Positions 27,044-35,942 of a stretch of DNA of 64,000 nt are shown here, piece after piece. The stretch's first letter is position 1, and every line of letters starts with the position of its first letter. The translations under genes and the position numbers were made by a program. Under the pieces are notes generated by a model that made no database searches, had not been told where the DNA came from, and saw nothing but the letters and a program-made list of their open reading frames with translations. Source of the stretch: a virus. The stretch spans positions 97,003-161,002 of the IMG/VR virus record IMGVR_UViG_3300025133_000029, one strand, 5' to 3'.

Positions 27044-27457
27044 TTAGGAGATTCGGTGGAATTCGACTTCGACCCAAAGCTCGAGGATGCCAGCATCGCC
27101 ATCGGTCAGTTCGATATCAACAGTATCGACGCCACCTGTAAAGAGGGAGTAGGCAGCGGTTGTGCTCAGGTCGCCAGAATTGACGGACTTGCCAACGGCA
27201 GTGGCACTGGAAAGATCCATGACAGCAGCGAGGGCAGAGTTTGCACCGCTCTTTATATCGAGGGTGTCACCTGCGCCACCGACTCCACCAACGAGGAGGG
27301 CTTTGGCGGATTTGAATTGCAAGACCATTCCAGTGGGAACAGCAACACTGACAGTCCCTGCAGCAGTGAGTTTTTGTACAAACTTAGGATTGTTTGACCA
27401 TGCTCCATTGAGTTGTGGGGCAGAGTTTTCGGCACCTATTTGCGTGGGAAACGACAT
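27044..27457 (-). CDS. probable virion decoration protein, 137 aa
   Basis: ATG 27457 after TATAGGAGAAATTCCTT. Beta-rich, Gly/Ala/Ser/Val-rich and low in Cys, typical of capsid decoration or minor structural proteins. Lies between two other probable structural genes. C-rich codon use resembles the capsid gene. Confidence 0.6.
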   Translation of the reverse strand: MSFPTQIGAENSAPQLNGAWSNNPKFVQKLTAAGTVSVAVPTGMVLQFKSAKALLVGGVGGAGDTLDIKSGANSALAAVMDLSSATAVGKSVNSGDLSTTAAYSLFTGGVDTVDIELTDGDAGILELWVEVEFHRIS

Positions 27458-27519
27458 AAGGAATTTCTCCTATATTGTGGGGTATATGCTTTGTTTGTGA
27501 TGTTTGCGTGTGTAGGGGT

Positions 27520-28128
27520 TTAGGATTTGCGGGTAGAGCGTCGGAAGTGTGCAGAGTTCACGTCAAGAGCTTTGGCGATGTCACTCGGCTCGAGTCGCAT
27601 TTTATCAGTGGGGGATGCGATGAGAGAGACACCGATGGTTCGAACGCCTACTTCCGCATTGTTGAAGGAAACGTAGATGAGGGTTTGTTTGGGGATGATG
27701 ATGTTTGATTTTTTCCCAGTGACGGTATCTCCGATAGCCACTCCATCGATTTGCTTGAGGAACTTGATGGACTTTGCGGGAAAGTTATTGGTAGCAAACC
27801 CGGTCACGCCGAAAGTTGTCCCTTCGGTGCCAGTTCCCCCAACGACGTCAGCATCAGCTGCAGTTCGTGTATGCAGCTTGATGGTCGTACCCGCTGCGAT
27901 AAGAGCATTGTTCTGAAGGTTTGCGATAGCGATTTGTTTGATATGTACAGGATGCTCGAAGAAGCCAAGGCAGACGTGTTTTTCTTGTCCACTATTTGTT
28001 TCGATTTCACGCATACTGCAAATTTCAGCAACGTTGAGTTGCTCTGTGATCTCACGAACAACATTCGATCCAAGATCATCAATAACGCGAATCTCGTTTC
28101 CAGATCCGGCTCTGCGGTTTCTACCCAT
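27520..28128 (-). CDS. probable virion protein, 202 aa
   Basis: ATG 28128 after AGGAGAACAAAACA. Beta-rich middle section (HVCLGFFEHPVHIKQIAIANLQ, then Gly/Thr-rich loops) suggests a jelly-roll-like structural protein. First gene of the leftward structural cluster 28128 to 25964. No firm family. Confidence 0.6.
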   Translation of the reverse strand: MGRNRRAGSGNEIRVIDDLGSNVVREITEQLNVAEICSMREIETNSGQEKHVCLGFFEHPVHIKQIAIANLQNNALIAAGTTIKLHTRTAADADVVGGTGTEGTTFGVTGFATNNFPAKSIKFLKQIDGVAIGDTVTGKKSNIIIPKQTLIYVSFNNAEVGVRTIGVSLIASPTDKMRLEPSDIAKALDVNSAHFRRSTRKS

Positions 28129-28216
28129 TGTTTTGTTCTCCTGTGTTTGCCAATTGAATCTATAAACAAGCCTATAAAAATAATGACTTGCTCGTTATTC
28201 TTACACGTAGGAGGGT

Positions 28217-28462
28217 ATGCGAAAGATTCTTTTCTGGTCAAGTTATAAAAAAATGTCAGCTTTTTATTTAGTATTACGTTATATTGTATATAGCATTCTG
28301 CGAAGTACCCCCTCACTGATCAGAATGCTGCCCTTGGAAGCCTTTCAGGCAGGTGATTGTTTTATTCTAACGCGAGTTGAGACCCAACCCTTCCCTCCGG
28401 GTTGGAGTTTCCTCCCTCAGAATAGAGATGAGTGGATCCCCACCAAAGAACTCATCTCATAA
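28217..28462 (+). CDS. uncertain small + strand ORF
   Basis: Open frame in a 400-bp gap. The part from ATG 28325 (46 residues, AGDCFILTRVETQPFPPGW) looks protein-like, but no ribosome site precedes it, and the upstream 36 residues look random. The frame covers a GC-rich hairpin (CCAACCC / GGGTTGG at 28384-28405), so the region may instead encode an RNA structure. Confidence 0.25.
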   Translation: MRKILFWSSYKKMSAFYLVLRYIVYSILRSTPSLIRMLPLEAFQAGDCFILTRVETQPFPPGWSFLPQNRDEWIPTKELIS

Positions 28463-28509
28463 AACGTTCGCCTCCTGGAAGGCTTCTTGTTTTTTGTAGT
28501 TCTTTTCTT

Positions 28510-28524
28510 CTTTAGACTCTAAAG
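28510..28524. repeat. partial palindrome (15 bp)
   Basis: CTTTAGA-C-TCTAAAG only, just past the stop of 28530. Confidence 0.75.
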
Positions 28525-28529
28525 AAATA

Positions 28530-29522
28530 CTAATCTCCTTTTGTAGTTCGTGACCACTCTCTATACATTTTTCTTTTTTGATGCTCGTATTCGGCTTCAT
28601 CTGAGGAGATGATATTGTAATAATCATCCTCGTTGAAAACTAACCAGCCTAGCTCTCTAAATTCTTCTGGAGGGATGGTAGAGTCAACTTCGGACTCCTC
28701 TATGATAAACCTTCCGTTGTAGAAGATCCCAAAAAACTCTTTCGAGTATGCGAATGTCTTGGAGTCTACCCAGTTTTCAAAATTCCACCCACCTGTCACA
28801 TAATCCACAAGTTCCAAAGGCAGTCCCCCTTCTGGGTTAAAGAAGTTCATTATCCGCAATTCAAACTCCCCTCCCCAAAAGCAACCATCGGCAACGAGCA
28901 GGTTTCCATCTGGGCTTGCGACCATTGACGAGATGCACCAACCGAACCCCTGCAACTTTCCAGCGTGGATTAAACACCAGCGTTGCCGGGTATCGAGGTT
29001 TATCAGGTCTAGTCCTTGGTAGTCTTCTCCACATAAAAGGTATTCATTCCCATTGAGATGATCTACAAAGCAATGCCAGAAGGATGAGTAATTTCTATAT
29101 ATGGCAAAGTGTTCTTTTGTATCATATGGGATTCTTATTGTGCCCTTTGTCAGCTTCCAGGTCCTTCGCCCCGCTTGATAGAAATCAATAGAGAGTTCCC
29201 ATCTACCTGAAGGAGAGGTGAAAAACTTTTTAACCCCTCTAACTTTATTTTTGTCTGCGTAGAGGTGCATTCTGTCTCTGCGCATAAGAGCCATATATTC
29301 TTCTATAGGTATGGATTTGTGTATATTTTCTAGTTCAGTCCATAGCGCTCCAGAGATTGCGCTGTAGGCATCCCCAAGTATTTTTCTGTCCAGGTGTCGT
29401 ATTTCGTATCGCACCATATCCATTCTTCTAAGCTTCTGTGTAGTCTCGAACGACCACGGGAGTTTTCGAAGATTGTGTATGATCCGACGAAGCTTCATTC
29501 CTATTTTTTGAAAAATGTTCAT
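28530..29522 (-). CDS. hypothetical protein with possible beta-propeller segment, 330 aa
   Basis: ATG 29522 after AAGGAGAAGATGGAAGAAA. Residues 110-270 alternate Trp/Phe-rich strands and contain SPDGNLLVADG, a phrase typical of WD/NHL-type propeller blades. The N-terminal 70 residues are basic and helical. Function unknown. An incomplete palindrome copy lies just past its stop. Confidence 0.65.
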   Translation of the reverse strand: MNIFQKIGMKLRRIIHNLRKLPWSFETTQKLRRMDMVRYEIRHLDRKILGDAYSAISGALWTELENIHKSIPIEEYMALMRRDRMHLYADKNKVRGVKKFFTSPSGRWELSIDFYQAGRRTWKLTKGTIRIPYDTKEHFAIYRNYSSFWHCFVDHLNGNEYLLCGEDYQGLDLINLDTRQRWCLIHAGKLQGFGWCISSMVASPDGNLLVADGCFWGGEFELRIMNFFNPEGGLPLELVDYVTGGWNFENWVDSKTFAYSKEFFGIFYNGRFIIEESEVDSTIPPEEFRELGWLVFNEDDYYNIISSDEAEYEHQKRKMYREWSRTTKGD

Positions 29523-29610
29523 TTTCTTCCATCTTCTCCTTGTTTATTTTTTGTTCTATATAAAGTAATCGTAAAGGGTTGATCGGCGCGAAGGTTTTTT
29601 ATTATCTGCT

Positions 29611-29638
29611 TTGTTTGTCTTTTTTTTTTGTGTATAGT
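29611..29638 (+). promoter_or_regulatory. possible sigma70-like promoter
   Basis: TTGTTT, 16-bp T-rich spacer, TATAGT, about 78 bp before the + strand gene at 29716. Only the -10 is a good match. Confidence 0.35.
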
Positions 29639-29715
29639 GTAGAGGTTTTTTACAAAACTTGGCGATAGTCTTGGTTTCTATTGTCATTCTTCCCTTAGTA
29701 GACAGGAGAGCAGAG

Positions 29716-30279
29716 ATGGCGAGGTTATACGTTGATCAGTATGTTGGCAGGGCGAGAACAGTTAGTGTGGGTGGGCACAATGTTCGGTTCGATGAGAACG
29801 GTGTGTGTGAACACGAAAGCCTTTCCTTTTTAGAGACGGTTCGAAGGGTTGTGCCGAGCGGTGTTATTCTTTCTGAAGAAGTGGTTGCCGAAGAAGTTCC
29901 AGAGGTAGTTGAGGAGCCTGTTGAAGTTGCTCCAGAAGCTCCAGAGGTAGTTGAGGAGCCTGCCGAACCAGAGGTGAAGCTTGCGATTGAATCGCCAAAA
30001 GAAGTCGAAAAAGACACTCCCGCTCCTGCTCCCGCCTCTGGTGATTGGAGAGAAGATGTTCGTCGGAAGGTGGAAGAGGATAAGAAGGCAAAAGAATCCG
30101 AGGCGCCTGCAGTTCCTACTACTTCTGTTCCCGAAGCTCCAGTGGTTCCGGAAGCTCCAGCAACACCTGTCCCTGAAGCTCCTTCAGCGAAAAAGAAAGC
30201 AGGGAGCAAGAAGAAGTCTTCGAATAAAAAGAAGTCGTCGAATAAAAAGAAGGGAAAGCGCAGTAAGATAAAAGAGTAG
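29716..30279 (+). CDS. small N-terminal domain with Pro/Glu-rich linker and Lys-rich tail
   Basis: ATG 29716 was chosen because GACAGGAGAGCAGAG lies directly upstream. The first 55 residues form a small beta domain (VGGHNVRFDENGVCEH). Residues 60-150 are Glu/Pro/Val/Ala repeats (PEAPEVVEEP-like units), and the last 30 residues are Lys/Ser-rich (KKKAGSKKKSSNKKK), histone-tail-like. Probably an abundant structural or DNA-binding protein; a similar Lys-rich tail ends the unrelated protein at 43484. Confidence 0.7.
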   Translation: MARLYVDQYVGRARTVSVGGHNVRFDENGVCEHESLSFLETVRRVVPSGVILSEEVVAEEVPEVVEEPVEVAPEAPEVVEEPAEPEVKLAIESPKEVEKDTPAPAPASGDWREDVRRKVEEDKKAKESEAPAVPTTSVPEAPVVPEAPATPVPEAPSAKKKAGSKKKSSNKKKSSNKKKGKRSKIKE

Positions 30280-30301
30280 ACATGATCGCTAGGAGAGAGA
30301 T

Positions 30302-30595
30302 ATGGCAGGAAAAGATTCTTTCATTTGTCCCAATTGCAAGGGTTCTTACTTTGGGACAACCCGAGACAAAAAGAGAAAGACAACAACCTTGAACTGTCAT
30401 GGTTATATCTCAACAGGCCCCGGGAAACATTCTCGCCCTTGTGGATACAGTGTCCCTTATACCCTGGAAGGTCTTGGCGAAGACAACTATCGTCGCCTAA
30501 CCAGAAATGCAGGAACTGTTATGGTTGGAGTGAGTGTGGGTCCGATCAAGACGGTCGAGGTAAAGAAGCGATCTCCTGGATACACTTTGCCTTAG
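30302..30595 (+). CDS. zinc-ribbon protein, 97 aa
   Basis: ATG 30302 after GGAGAGAGAT, 22 bp beyond the preceding gene. CPNC near residue 9 and Cys residues at about 32 and 47 suggest a single zinc ribbon. Role unknown. Confidence 0.65.
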   Translation: MAGKDSFICPNCKGSYFGTTRDKKRKTTTLNCHGYISTGPGKHSRPCGYSVPYTLEGLGEDNYRRLTRNAGTVMVGVSVGPIKTVEVKKRSPGYTLP

Positions 30596-30609
30596 ATAAG
30601 CCCCTCGCC

Positions 30610-31449
30610 CTATGAATGGAAGAGGGCATCCTGCCATTCACTTCTCCACCTCTCTGCTCTCTCAGACATTTGAAATCCTCTCCTCTTTATGACCTCCAGA
30701 ATCTCCCTCTCCCAGAAGCCTCTTGTTAGTTCACACCAAAAGTCAAAGACCAGTTCATCCACGATGTCGCTTGTGCTAAAGGCACTGTATATAGGTTCCC
30801 GCATGTTGTTTCTGAGGTATCTGATTGTTCTGGCGATGGCTCGAATGACTTCGATCTGTCTATCAAATAAATCAATATCGTTCCCCAGGAACTCCCACAC
30901 AAGATTAGCAGTACTTATGTATTGATTGGTTTGAATTGCTATTTGATAGGCTTGCGGGGAGAGTGAAGGATCCGGAGATGGAGACTCCTCTTCTCTTTTT
31001 CGTAGTCTCTTACCACAAAGATCCAGTTCTGTTTTTATCTTTCTAATGAGTGCTTCGAACCCAAGGATGATCTGGTTCTTGGAGAGTCGCATCAGAAATG
31101 TGTTATTTGTGGGAGCCAATGCCATCCAGTGTCTGTGTTCTTCTCTAAAATATCTGTAGGAGACTTTGACCTCTCCCTCCCATATTGGCTTTGGGGACAA
31201 ATGCCCTTCAGGGAAGTCTTCTCCCAAGAGGGGCATCTGTCCCCATCTATATAAGTAGTCATCCGCTTGTTTATATTCGGATAATAACCAAGGACAGATA
31301 TGTATCGCAAGGTTTTCATTCTCTAGGCCCAATCCCATACTTCGGAGGTTCCTCTCGCCCTTAGCTATGAGGTTGCCCATAGTGATGAGGAACTTTTTAG
31401 CACCAAGTGCTCTTTGTCCGGGGATGAGGTCTCTACCTTCTATAAGCAC
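30610..31449 (-). CDS. tail-motif paralog family protein, 279 aa
   Basis: GTG 31449 start after AAAGGACAGAATC. Helical; ends RWRSEWQDALFHS, matching the shared C-terminal motif (W/F)R..(L/W)(E/Q/D)(D/E).(L/I)F. A palindrome copy (31475-31493) lies 26 bp upstream. Function unknown. Confidence 0.65.
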   Translation of the reverse strand: MLIEGRDLIPGQRALGAKKFLITMGNLIAKGERNLRSMGLGLENENLAIHICPWLLSEYKQADDYLYRWGQMPLLGEDFPEGHLSPKPIWEGEVKVSYRYFREEHRHWMALAPTNNTFLMRLSKNQIILGFEALIRKIKTELDLCGKRLRKREEESPSPDPSLSPQAYQIAIQTNQYISTANLVWEFLGNDIDLFDRQIEVIRAIARTIRYLRNNMREPIYSAFSTSDIVDELVFDFWCELTRGFWEREILEVIKRRGFQMSERAERWRSEWQDALFHS

Positions 31450-31474
31450 GATTCTGTCCTTTCTTTGTAGAAAA

Positions 31475-31493
31475 ATCTTTAGACTCTAAAGAT
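31475..31493. repeat. 19-bp palindrome
   Basis: Perfect, central C; between genes 31486 and 31449, overlapping the stop region of the former. Confidence 0.95.
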
Positions 31494-32274
31494 CCATAAA
31501 GAGAGCTTGGTCTAATTCTTCTTTCAGAGACTCCAGATTTACACGGCGGGGAGCGTTCTCCAATATGAGGTTAGCAAGTCTTCTTCGCCACGCCACTTGC
31601 TCTCTCTCTCTTTGAATCCACAGGTAAAGCATCAGTTGTGTCTGACTCACAGCTGGTATTGGGGTGCGAACGTAGTATTTGTGTATGGCGGCATAGAGTA
31701 TTCCTGGGAGGAAATCGATGAGCCTCGAGTGCCTTTGAAGGGGAAGGCTTGTTCGGAGAAGAGATGTAGCGCTTCTTTTGTTGGGGATGTGATATTCTTC
31801 TGCGATGCGAATCCACTCTTCCAGGAGTTGGATGTGATGATTCCGCACTTCTTCCAACTCCTCCACCCCTTGATATTGTTGCACCCATGTTGGTATTTTG
31901 ATCTGGTGTGTTTCTTTCAGCAATTGCTTCATCAAGTCTACAACGATCTTGCAGCTTGTGGCCTCCAGCCACTCCTGTGTCTGGGGTTTGACGATGATGG
32001 CATTCTTCGGGAGGTCTCCAAAAATTGCGATCTGCCCTTCGAGGTAATCTATTCCAGAGAGGATGTGAAACCGAATATTAAACTTGCCTTCGTTGATATG
32101 AAAGTCACCTACGCAAGCATGGGGGGTTATTCTGGAGATGGCTTCGAGGCTTCTCTGGTATCTGTAGGGTGACATACAAACGAGGACATGCCTGTCCCAT
32201 TCAAGACGGGAGGCACCCCATAGGGACTCTCGCTTGTTGCTCTCGAGTATTTCCTTTGCTTCTTGGTCATTCAT
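31486..32274 (-). CDS. tail-motif paralog family protein, 262 aa
   Basis: Starts at ATG 32274. Ends LKEELDQALFMDL, again the shared tail. N-terminal half is mixed, C-terminal half helical. It follows the 102-aa gene by 11 bp. Confidence 0.65.
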   Translation of the reverse strand: MNDQEAKEILESNKRESLWGASRLEWDRHVLVCMSPYRYQRSLEAISRITPHACVGDFHINEGKFNIRFHILSGIDYLEGQIAIFGDLPKNAIIVKPQTQEWLEATSCKIVVDLMKQLLKETHQIKIPTWVQQYQGVEELEEVRNHHIQLLEEWIRIAEEYHIPNKRSATSLLRTSLPLQRHSRLIDFLPGILYAAIHKYYVRTPIPAVSQTQLMLYLWIQREREQVAWRRRLANLILENAPRRVNLESLKEELDQALFMDL

Positions 32275-32285
32275 GGACGGTGGCC

Positions 32286-32594
32286 CTATTCCTTTTTATC
32301 CAGTCTTGGTAGGATGGCGATAATATTTGGGTCAGTCTCTTTACTGAAGATGTGTTGAACAATTGCGAGGACGTTGGGTGGGAGTTTATCTTTTGGACCC
32401 CGATGGATTTGGTAGTCGTCGAGGCATACTATTCCTAGATCTCCTGACTTCCCTTCGTGAATGACTCCTCCATAAGAGAGAGAGTGTTCAAAGAAGGAAA
32501 AGATCTCTTCGTCCGATGTGTTAGCTGGTATCATTCTGGTGGCGACTGCGCTTAGGCCGTTTATGCTAGCGCATAGTATCTTCCTGTTTCCCAT
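32286..32594 (-). CDS. hypothetical protein, 102 aa
   Basis: ATG 32594 after GACAGGAGAACAAAGCC. Small alpha/beta protein lying between two tail-motif paralogs, so possibly a partner of that family. No motif recognised. Confidence 0.65.
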   Translation of the reverse strand: MGNRKILCASINGLSAVATRMIPANTSDEEIFSFFEHSLSYGGVIHEGKSGDLGIVCLDDYQIHRGPKDKLPPNVLAIVQHIFSKETDPNIIAILPRLDKKE

Positions 32595-32618
32595 GGCTTT
32601 GTTCTCCTGTCGTAGGTG

Positions 32619-33497
32619 TTATTGCGCAAACAACCCATCTTCTAATTGGTCCCGGAAGTCTCGTGCTTTGGTTAGTTTGTACTGACGTTCTCTTAGGGAG
32701 TCTAGGAATAGTCGGTGCCAGTATGTTTTATTTGCTTCTAGCCATAGGTTGCAGAGGAGTTCTCTTTTTCTTATGGAGGGTCCATCGTTGCCGGATATTT
32801 TCATGTGGTAGCCAGCGCGGACGCGAAAGAAAACGCCCGAGAGTTGTTCTATTATGTTTGATTCTTGGTAGACGTATGCGCTTATCTCGTTCCATCTTGC
32901 TCCGGTGAAGATCTGGTCGGCGAGTTCCCGCATAAAGAGTCTGTCCTCGTTTATCCAGTAGGCTATCCGTTCTTCTTCTTTTGTCATCCTGGCTTCGCTT
33001 ACTGTTCCTGCTAATAGTTCTCTCACCTTTCTTTGTTCACGCGCAGCCACGACGCTGATTTGTTGATGGTAGAGCCACCACACCCATGTATTGATGTTTG
33101 TGATGTGTTCTTCGTTGTGCATCCAGCCTAGTTCAAATGGCATGGCAACTACCATGTTCTCTGGCATCAGGTTATCTACGCACCAGACAAGATATGTTTG
33201 GTCGTAGACTATGGAGTCAAATCCATCATCGGGTGCCTTGACTCGGTGGATTCCAAAGGGGGAGTGACTGGTGAGGTAGACCCCACCGTTTTCTTTTCTT
33301 AGGGTGAGCATGTCGACGTTTGAAAAAAAGTGCCCTCTTTTAGCCCCCTGGAGGCTCTTCTTGCCAACCATCAAGGTAAGTATCCTCTTCCCTGCCCTGC
33401 GCTCCACACAGAGGACGAGAGACCTATCAGAATGGATTCTAGATGTCTGGTGTATGGCCTGCATCGCAATATTGTCTAGAAAAGTATTCTCACTCAT
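32619..33497 (-). CDS. tail-motif paralog family protein, 292 aa
   Basis: ATG 33497 with CAGGGAGTAG upstream. Ends FRDQLEDGLFAQ, the clearest version of the shared tail. N-terminal half has strands and a Trp-rich helix (WVWWLYHQQ). Palindrome copy 33540-33558 lies upstream. Confidence 0.65.
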   Translation of the reverse strand: MSENTFLDNIAMQAIHQTSRIHSDRSLVLCVERRAGKRILTLMVGKKSLQGAKRGHFFSNVDMLTLRKENGGVYLTSHSPFGIHRVKAPDDGFDSIVYDQTYLVWCVDNLMPENMVVAMPFELGWMHNEEHITNINTWVWWLYHQQISVVAAREQRKVRELLAGTVSEARMTKEEERIAYWINEDRLFMRELADQIFTGARWNEISAYVYQESNIIEQLSGVFFRVRAGYHMKISGNDGPSIRKRELLCNLWLEANKTYWHRLFLDSLRERQYKLTKARDFRDQLEDGLFAQ

Positions 33498-33539
33498 CGC
33501 GCAAACTACTCCCTGAAATTATCTAAGATCTTTACCAAA

Positions 33540-33558
33540 ATCTTTAGACTCTAAAGAT
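33540..33558. repeat. 19-bp palindrome
   Basis: Perfect, central C; marks the left edge of the base-skew island. Confidence 0.95.
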
Positions 33559-33573
33559 TTTCCTGTCGCGTTT

Positions 33574-34395
33574 TCACCCAACGTCAAACAAAACTTCGTC
33601 CCACATCCCCCTCCATCTCTCCACGCTCTCCCCTAAACCCTTCTCGCGTATCCCAAATAACTCACGCAGCCTCCGTATAGAGCTAAACCACTCTAGAGAC
33701 TTTCTATAGAACCCCAGCTTTATGACGTTCGTAACATGTGGGTTTCCAAATATAGAGCGAAGGGTATAGTCCAACCTCACCCGACCAGAGTACAGATCCA
33801 AGAGTCTTATGTTTCGAGTCTCAACTTCAACACGAGAAGAGCTATTGGGTCGAAATAAATACACAAAGAGGTCGGATGGATTTCTTATTTCCCTGATATG
33901 CCGAAGATTAGCAGTAGCATCAGCTATCTTTTTTTCGCGCTTCTCTACAGTAAGTGCAGGATCCAATAGTCTGACCACCAAGTCATTGTAGCGATTGTGA
34001 CGATCACGATCCGCAGACCGATTCAACACCCCCCACGTATGCATCGTATCCCAGGTAACTCGCCACACCACACATGAATAATCAAAGAGCAAGCCATCAG
34101 GAGCATGCAGTAGTAGGCTTTTCATCTGTGGAATGAACCAAACCTCACCATTATCCAAACCATTATCCAATGAACCATGGACAAAGAACTCCACCCTTCT
34201 ACTGTTTATAGAGTCTCCCAAATAGTCATCCCTAAACTCTATACGCGCCCCATACCCCAACCCACCCACCAAGTCTTCACAAACTTTTAGGCCACACGCC
34301 ACCATCCCCAACCCAAGTCCCTCTCCCTCCAACCACCACCTACACGCATCCAGCGCCCCAAAGAACTGATCGCTGTCCCTGTATACAACGCGCAT
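33574..34395 (-). CDS. tail-motif paralog family protein in G-rich coding context, 273 aa
   Basis: ATG 34395 after GGGAGTGAGATAG; a promoter-like element is at 34446-34469. Ends RWRGMWDEVLFDVG, the shared tail. Unlike its paralogs its coding strand is strongly G-rich, giving many Gly, Val and Arg codons. It opens the skewed island that runs to about 35.45 kb. Confidence 0.65.
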   Translation of the reverse strand: MRVVYRDSDQFFGALDACRWWLEGEGLGLGMVACGLKVCEDLVGGLGYGARIEFRDDYLGDSINSRRVEFFVHGSLDNGLDNGEVWFIPQMKSLLLHAPDGLLFDYSCVVWRVTWDTMHTWGVLNRSADRDRHNRYNDLVVRLLDPALTVEKREKKIADATANLRHIREIRNPSDLFVYLFRPNSSSRVEVETRNIRLLDLYSGRVRLDYTLRSIFGNPHVTNVIKLGFYRKSLEWFSSIRRLRELFGIREKGLGESVERWRGMWDEVLFDVG

Positions 34396-34445
34396 CTATC
34401 TCACTCCCTACATGAGTCTCACCCCACCCCAACTAATCTCTCACG

Positions 34446-34469
34446 CAATAAACAAATCAGAGCATTTAC
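34446..34469 (-). promoter_or_regulatory. promoter-like element
   Basis: GTAAATGCTCTG box then TTTGTTTATTG, upstream of the gene at 34395. Confidence 0.6.
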
Positions 34470-34484
34470 CACCACTACCCACCA

Positions 34485-34685
34485 TTATTCATCCATCAAC
34501 TGACCCAACTCCTCCTTCTCCCCATAACACCTCCTACACAACAACAACCTCACCCACGGCGTCTCATCATGACACCCCCTATCCACATACACCCTCACCC
34601 ACCTACACACCATCCTCCTCTCACACACATCACACACCTCCCTCACCATCTTCTTTCCCTTCCTCATCTCTTCAACTCCCCACAC
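34485..34685 (-). CDS. small zinc-finger protein, 66 aa
   Basis: Two CxxC pairs (CDVC near residue 18 and CRRC near residue 50) in a basic protein, suggesting a treble-clef or ribbon. It overlaps the end of the 220-aa gene by 22 bp and shares its G-rich coding strand. Confidence 0.55.
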   Translation of the reverse strand: MWGVEEMRKGKKMVREVCDVCERRMVCRWVRVYVDRGCHDETPWVRLLLCRRCYGEKEELGQLMDE

Positions 34686-35326
34686 AATGGAGCCACACCC
34701 AACACTCCATCACCCAAATCTTTAGACTCTAAAGATCCACCAACTTCTGAACCCAACTCACCACCCGCCAAACACTCACCACCCGCCAAACACTCACTAC
34801 ACGAATACTCCTCCAACACACCATCCACACCATAATAACCAGCAAACACATTCAACGCCGCAAACAAACCACATCCCACACACGAACCCTCCAAACCATC
34901 CCTACCCACAAACCTAACCCAATACCTCTCACCACACAATACATCAAAACTCTCATCCTCCAACGTACACACATAACCCAAACGACGCATACCACCCCAC
35001 AACTCAAACATACCCCTACCCGACCAATAATATGGTAACTCCTCACCACCCAATATCATTCCACCCATCCTCACACCCACCCATCCCCTAAACCCCCTCG
35101 CCTTCCTTATCTTACTCCAACCCAAACACCTACCCACATACTTGTCTATCTCCCTACTCCCCTCCAATACACTAACACCCAAGCCACCCAGCACATCACC
35201 ACATAATCCCAATAACCCATCCTCATACGGATGCACACCCACACCCTCCAATGAAGGCATCTCAACCACTACACCCAAGCCACCCATACCCACCCTCTCC
35301 CTATACCCACCCAAACCAAATATCAT
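34664..35326 (-). CDS. Gly/Val-rich hypothetical protein, 220 aa
   Basis: ATG 35326 with GGAGGAGAGAAGAGG upstream. Composition is extreme: Gly, Val, Leu and Glu dominate because the coding strand is very G-rich. Near the C-terminus ECLAGG(E) is repeated in tandem, followed by a palindrome copy (34718-34736) read as SLESKDL. It carries about ten Cys residues. No family recognised. Confidence 0.55.
   Translation of the reverse strand: MIFGLGGYRERVGMGGLGVVVEMPSLEGVGVHPYEDGLLGLCGDVLGGLGVSVLEGSREIDKYVGRCLGWSKIRKARGFRGWVGVRMGGMILGGEELPYYWSGRGMFELWGGMRRLGYVCTLEDESFDVLCGERYWVRFVGRDGLEGSCVGCGLFAALNVFAGYYGVDGVLEEYSCSECLAGGECLAGGELGSEVGGSLESKDLGDGVLGVAPLCGELKR
34718..34736. repeat. 19-bp palindrome inside a coding region
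   Basis: Perfect, central C; within the 3' end of the gene 34664-35326, the only clearly intragenic copy. Confidence 0.95.
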
Positions 35327-35552
35327 CCTCTTCTCTCCTCCTTCTCACCTCCTTCTCACACACCCTTACACACGCCACCATATCCACACATATACAACAC
35401 ACCCCAAAAATTCCTACCCATATAAACAAACATAACATCTGATCCAACGAAATAAATTATTACACTATAAAAACATACCCTACTCACTCACACACCTAAC
35501 CACTACCACACCCACTCACACCACCCATATAACCCAATAAACCACTAATCTA

Positions 35553-35571
35553 ATCTTTAGACTCTAAAGAA
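35553..35571. repeat. 19-bp palindrome, last base changed
   Basis: Central C; at the left edge of the inverted-repeat array. Confidence 0.85.
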
Positions 35572-35599
35572 ATACATCATCTAATTCCTCACTGAACCA

Positions 35600-35925
35600 T
35601 AGAGGATTCTTCTCAGACCCTCTCTGAGATTAGAGAATCCCACCTAGTCCTCTCGGACCCTCTCTGAGATTAGAGAATCCCACCTAGTCCTGTGAGGATT
35701 TCAGGGCATTCTCTAATCCTCTCGGACCCCATCTAATCTTAGAGAGGGCCACCTAGTCCTGTGAGGATTCCAGAGAATTCTATAATCCTCTCGGACCCCA
35801 TCTAATCTCAGAGAGGGTCTATTGCCAGCCTATCTAATCTCAGAGAGGGCTTATTGCGAGGATTCTAGAGGACTAGATGGGATTCTCTAATCTCAGAGAG
35901 GGTCTATTGCCAGCCTAGACCCTTG
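35600..35925. repeat. inverted-repeat array
   Basis: The core CCCTCTCTGAGATTAG occurs twice in direct orientation (from about 35618 and 35658) and several times inverted as CTAATCTCAGAGAGGG (from about 35803, 35833 and 35887, plus a variant near 35734). Linkers CCACCTAGTCCT and TCTATTGCCAGCCTA are also repeated. The 35327-35942 gap holds no credible gene. Confidence 0.85.
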
Positions 35926-35942
35926 GGGGGGTGGAAAAAAAT

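Noticed and set aside
35600-35925. Repeat array considered as a CRISPR or tRNA cluster
   Set aside because: Repeats occur in both orientations with shared linkers, and no cloverleaf or CCA end can be drawn.
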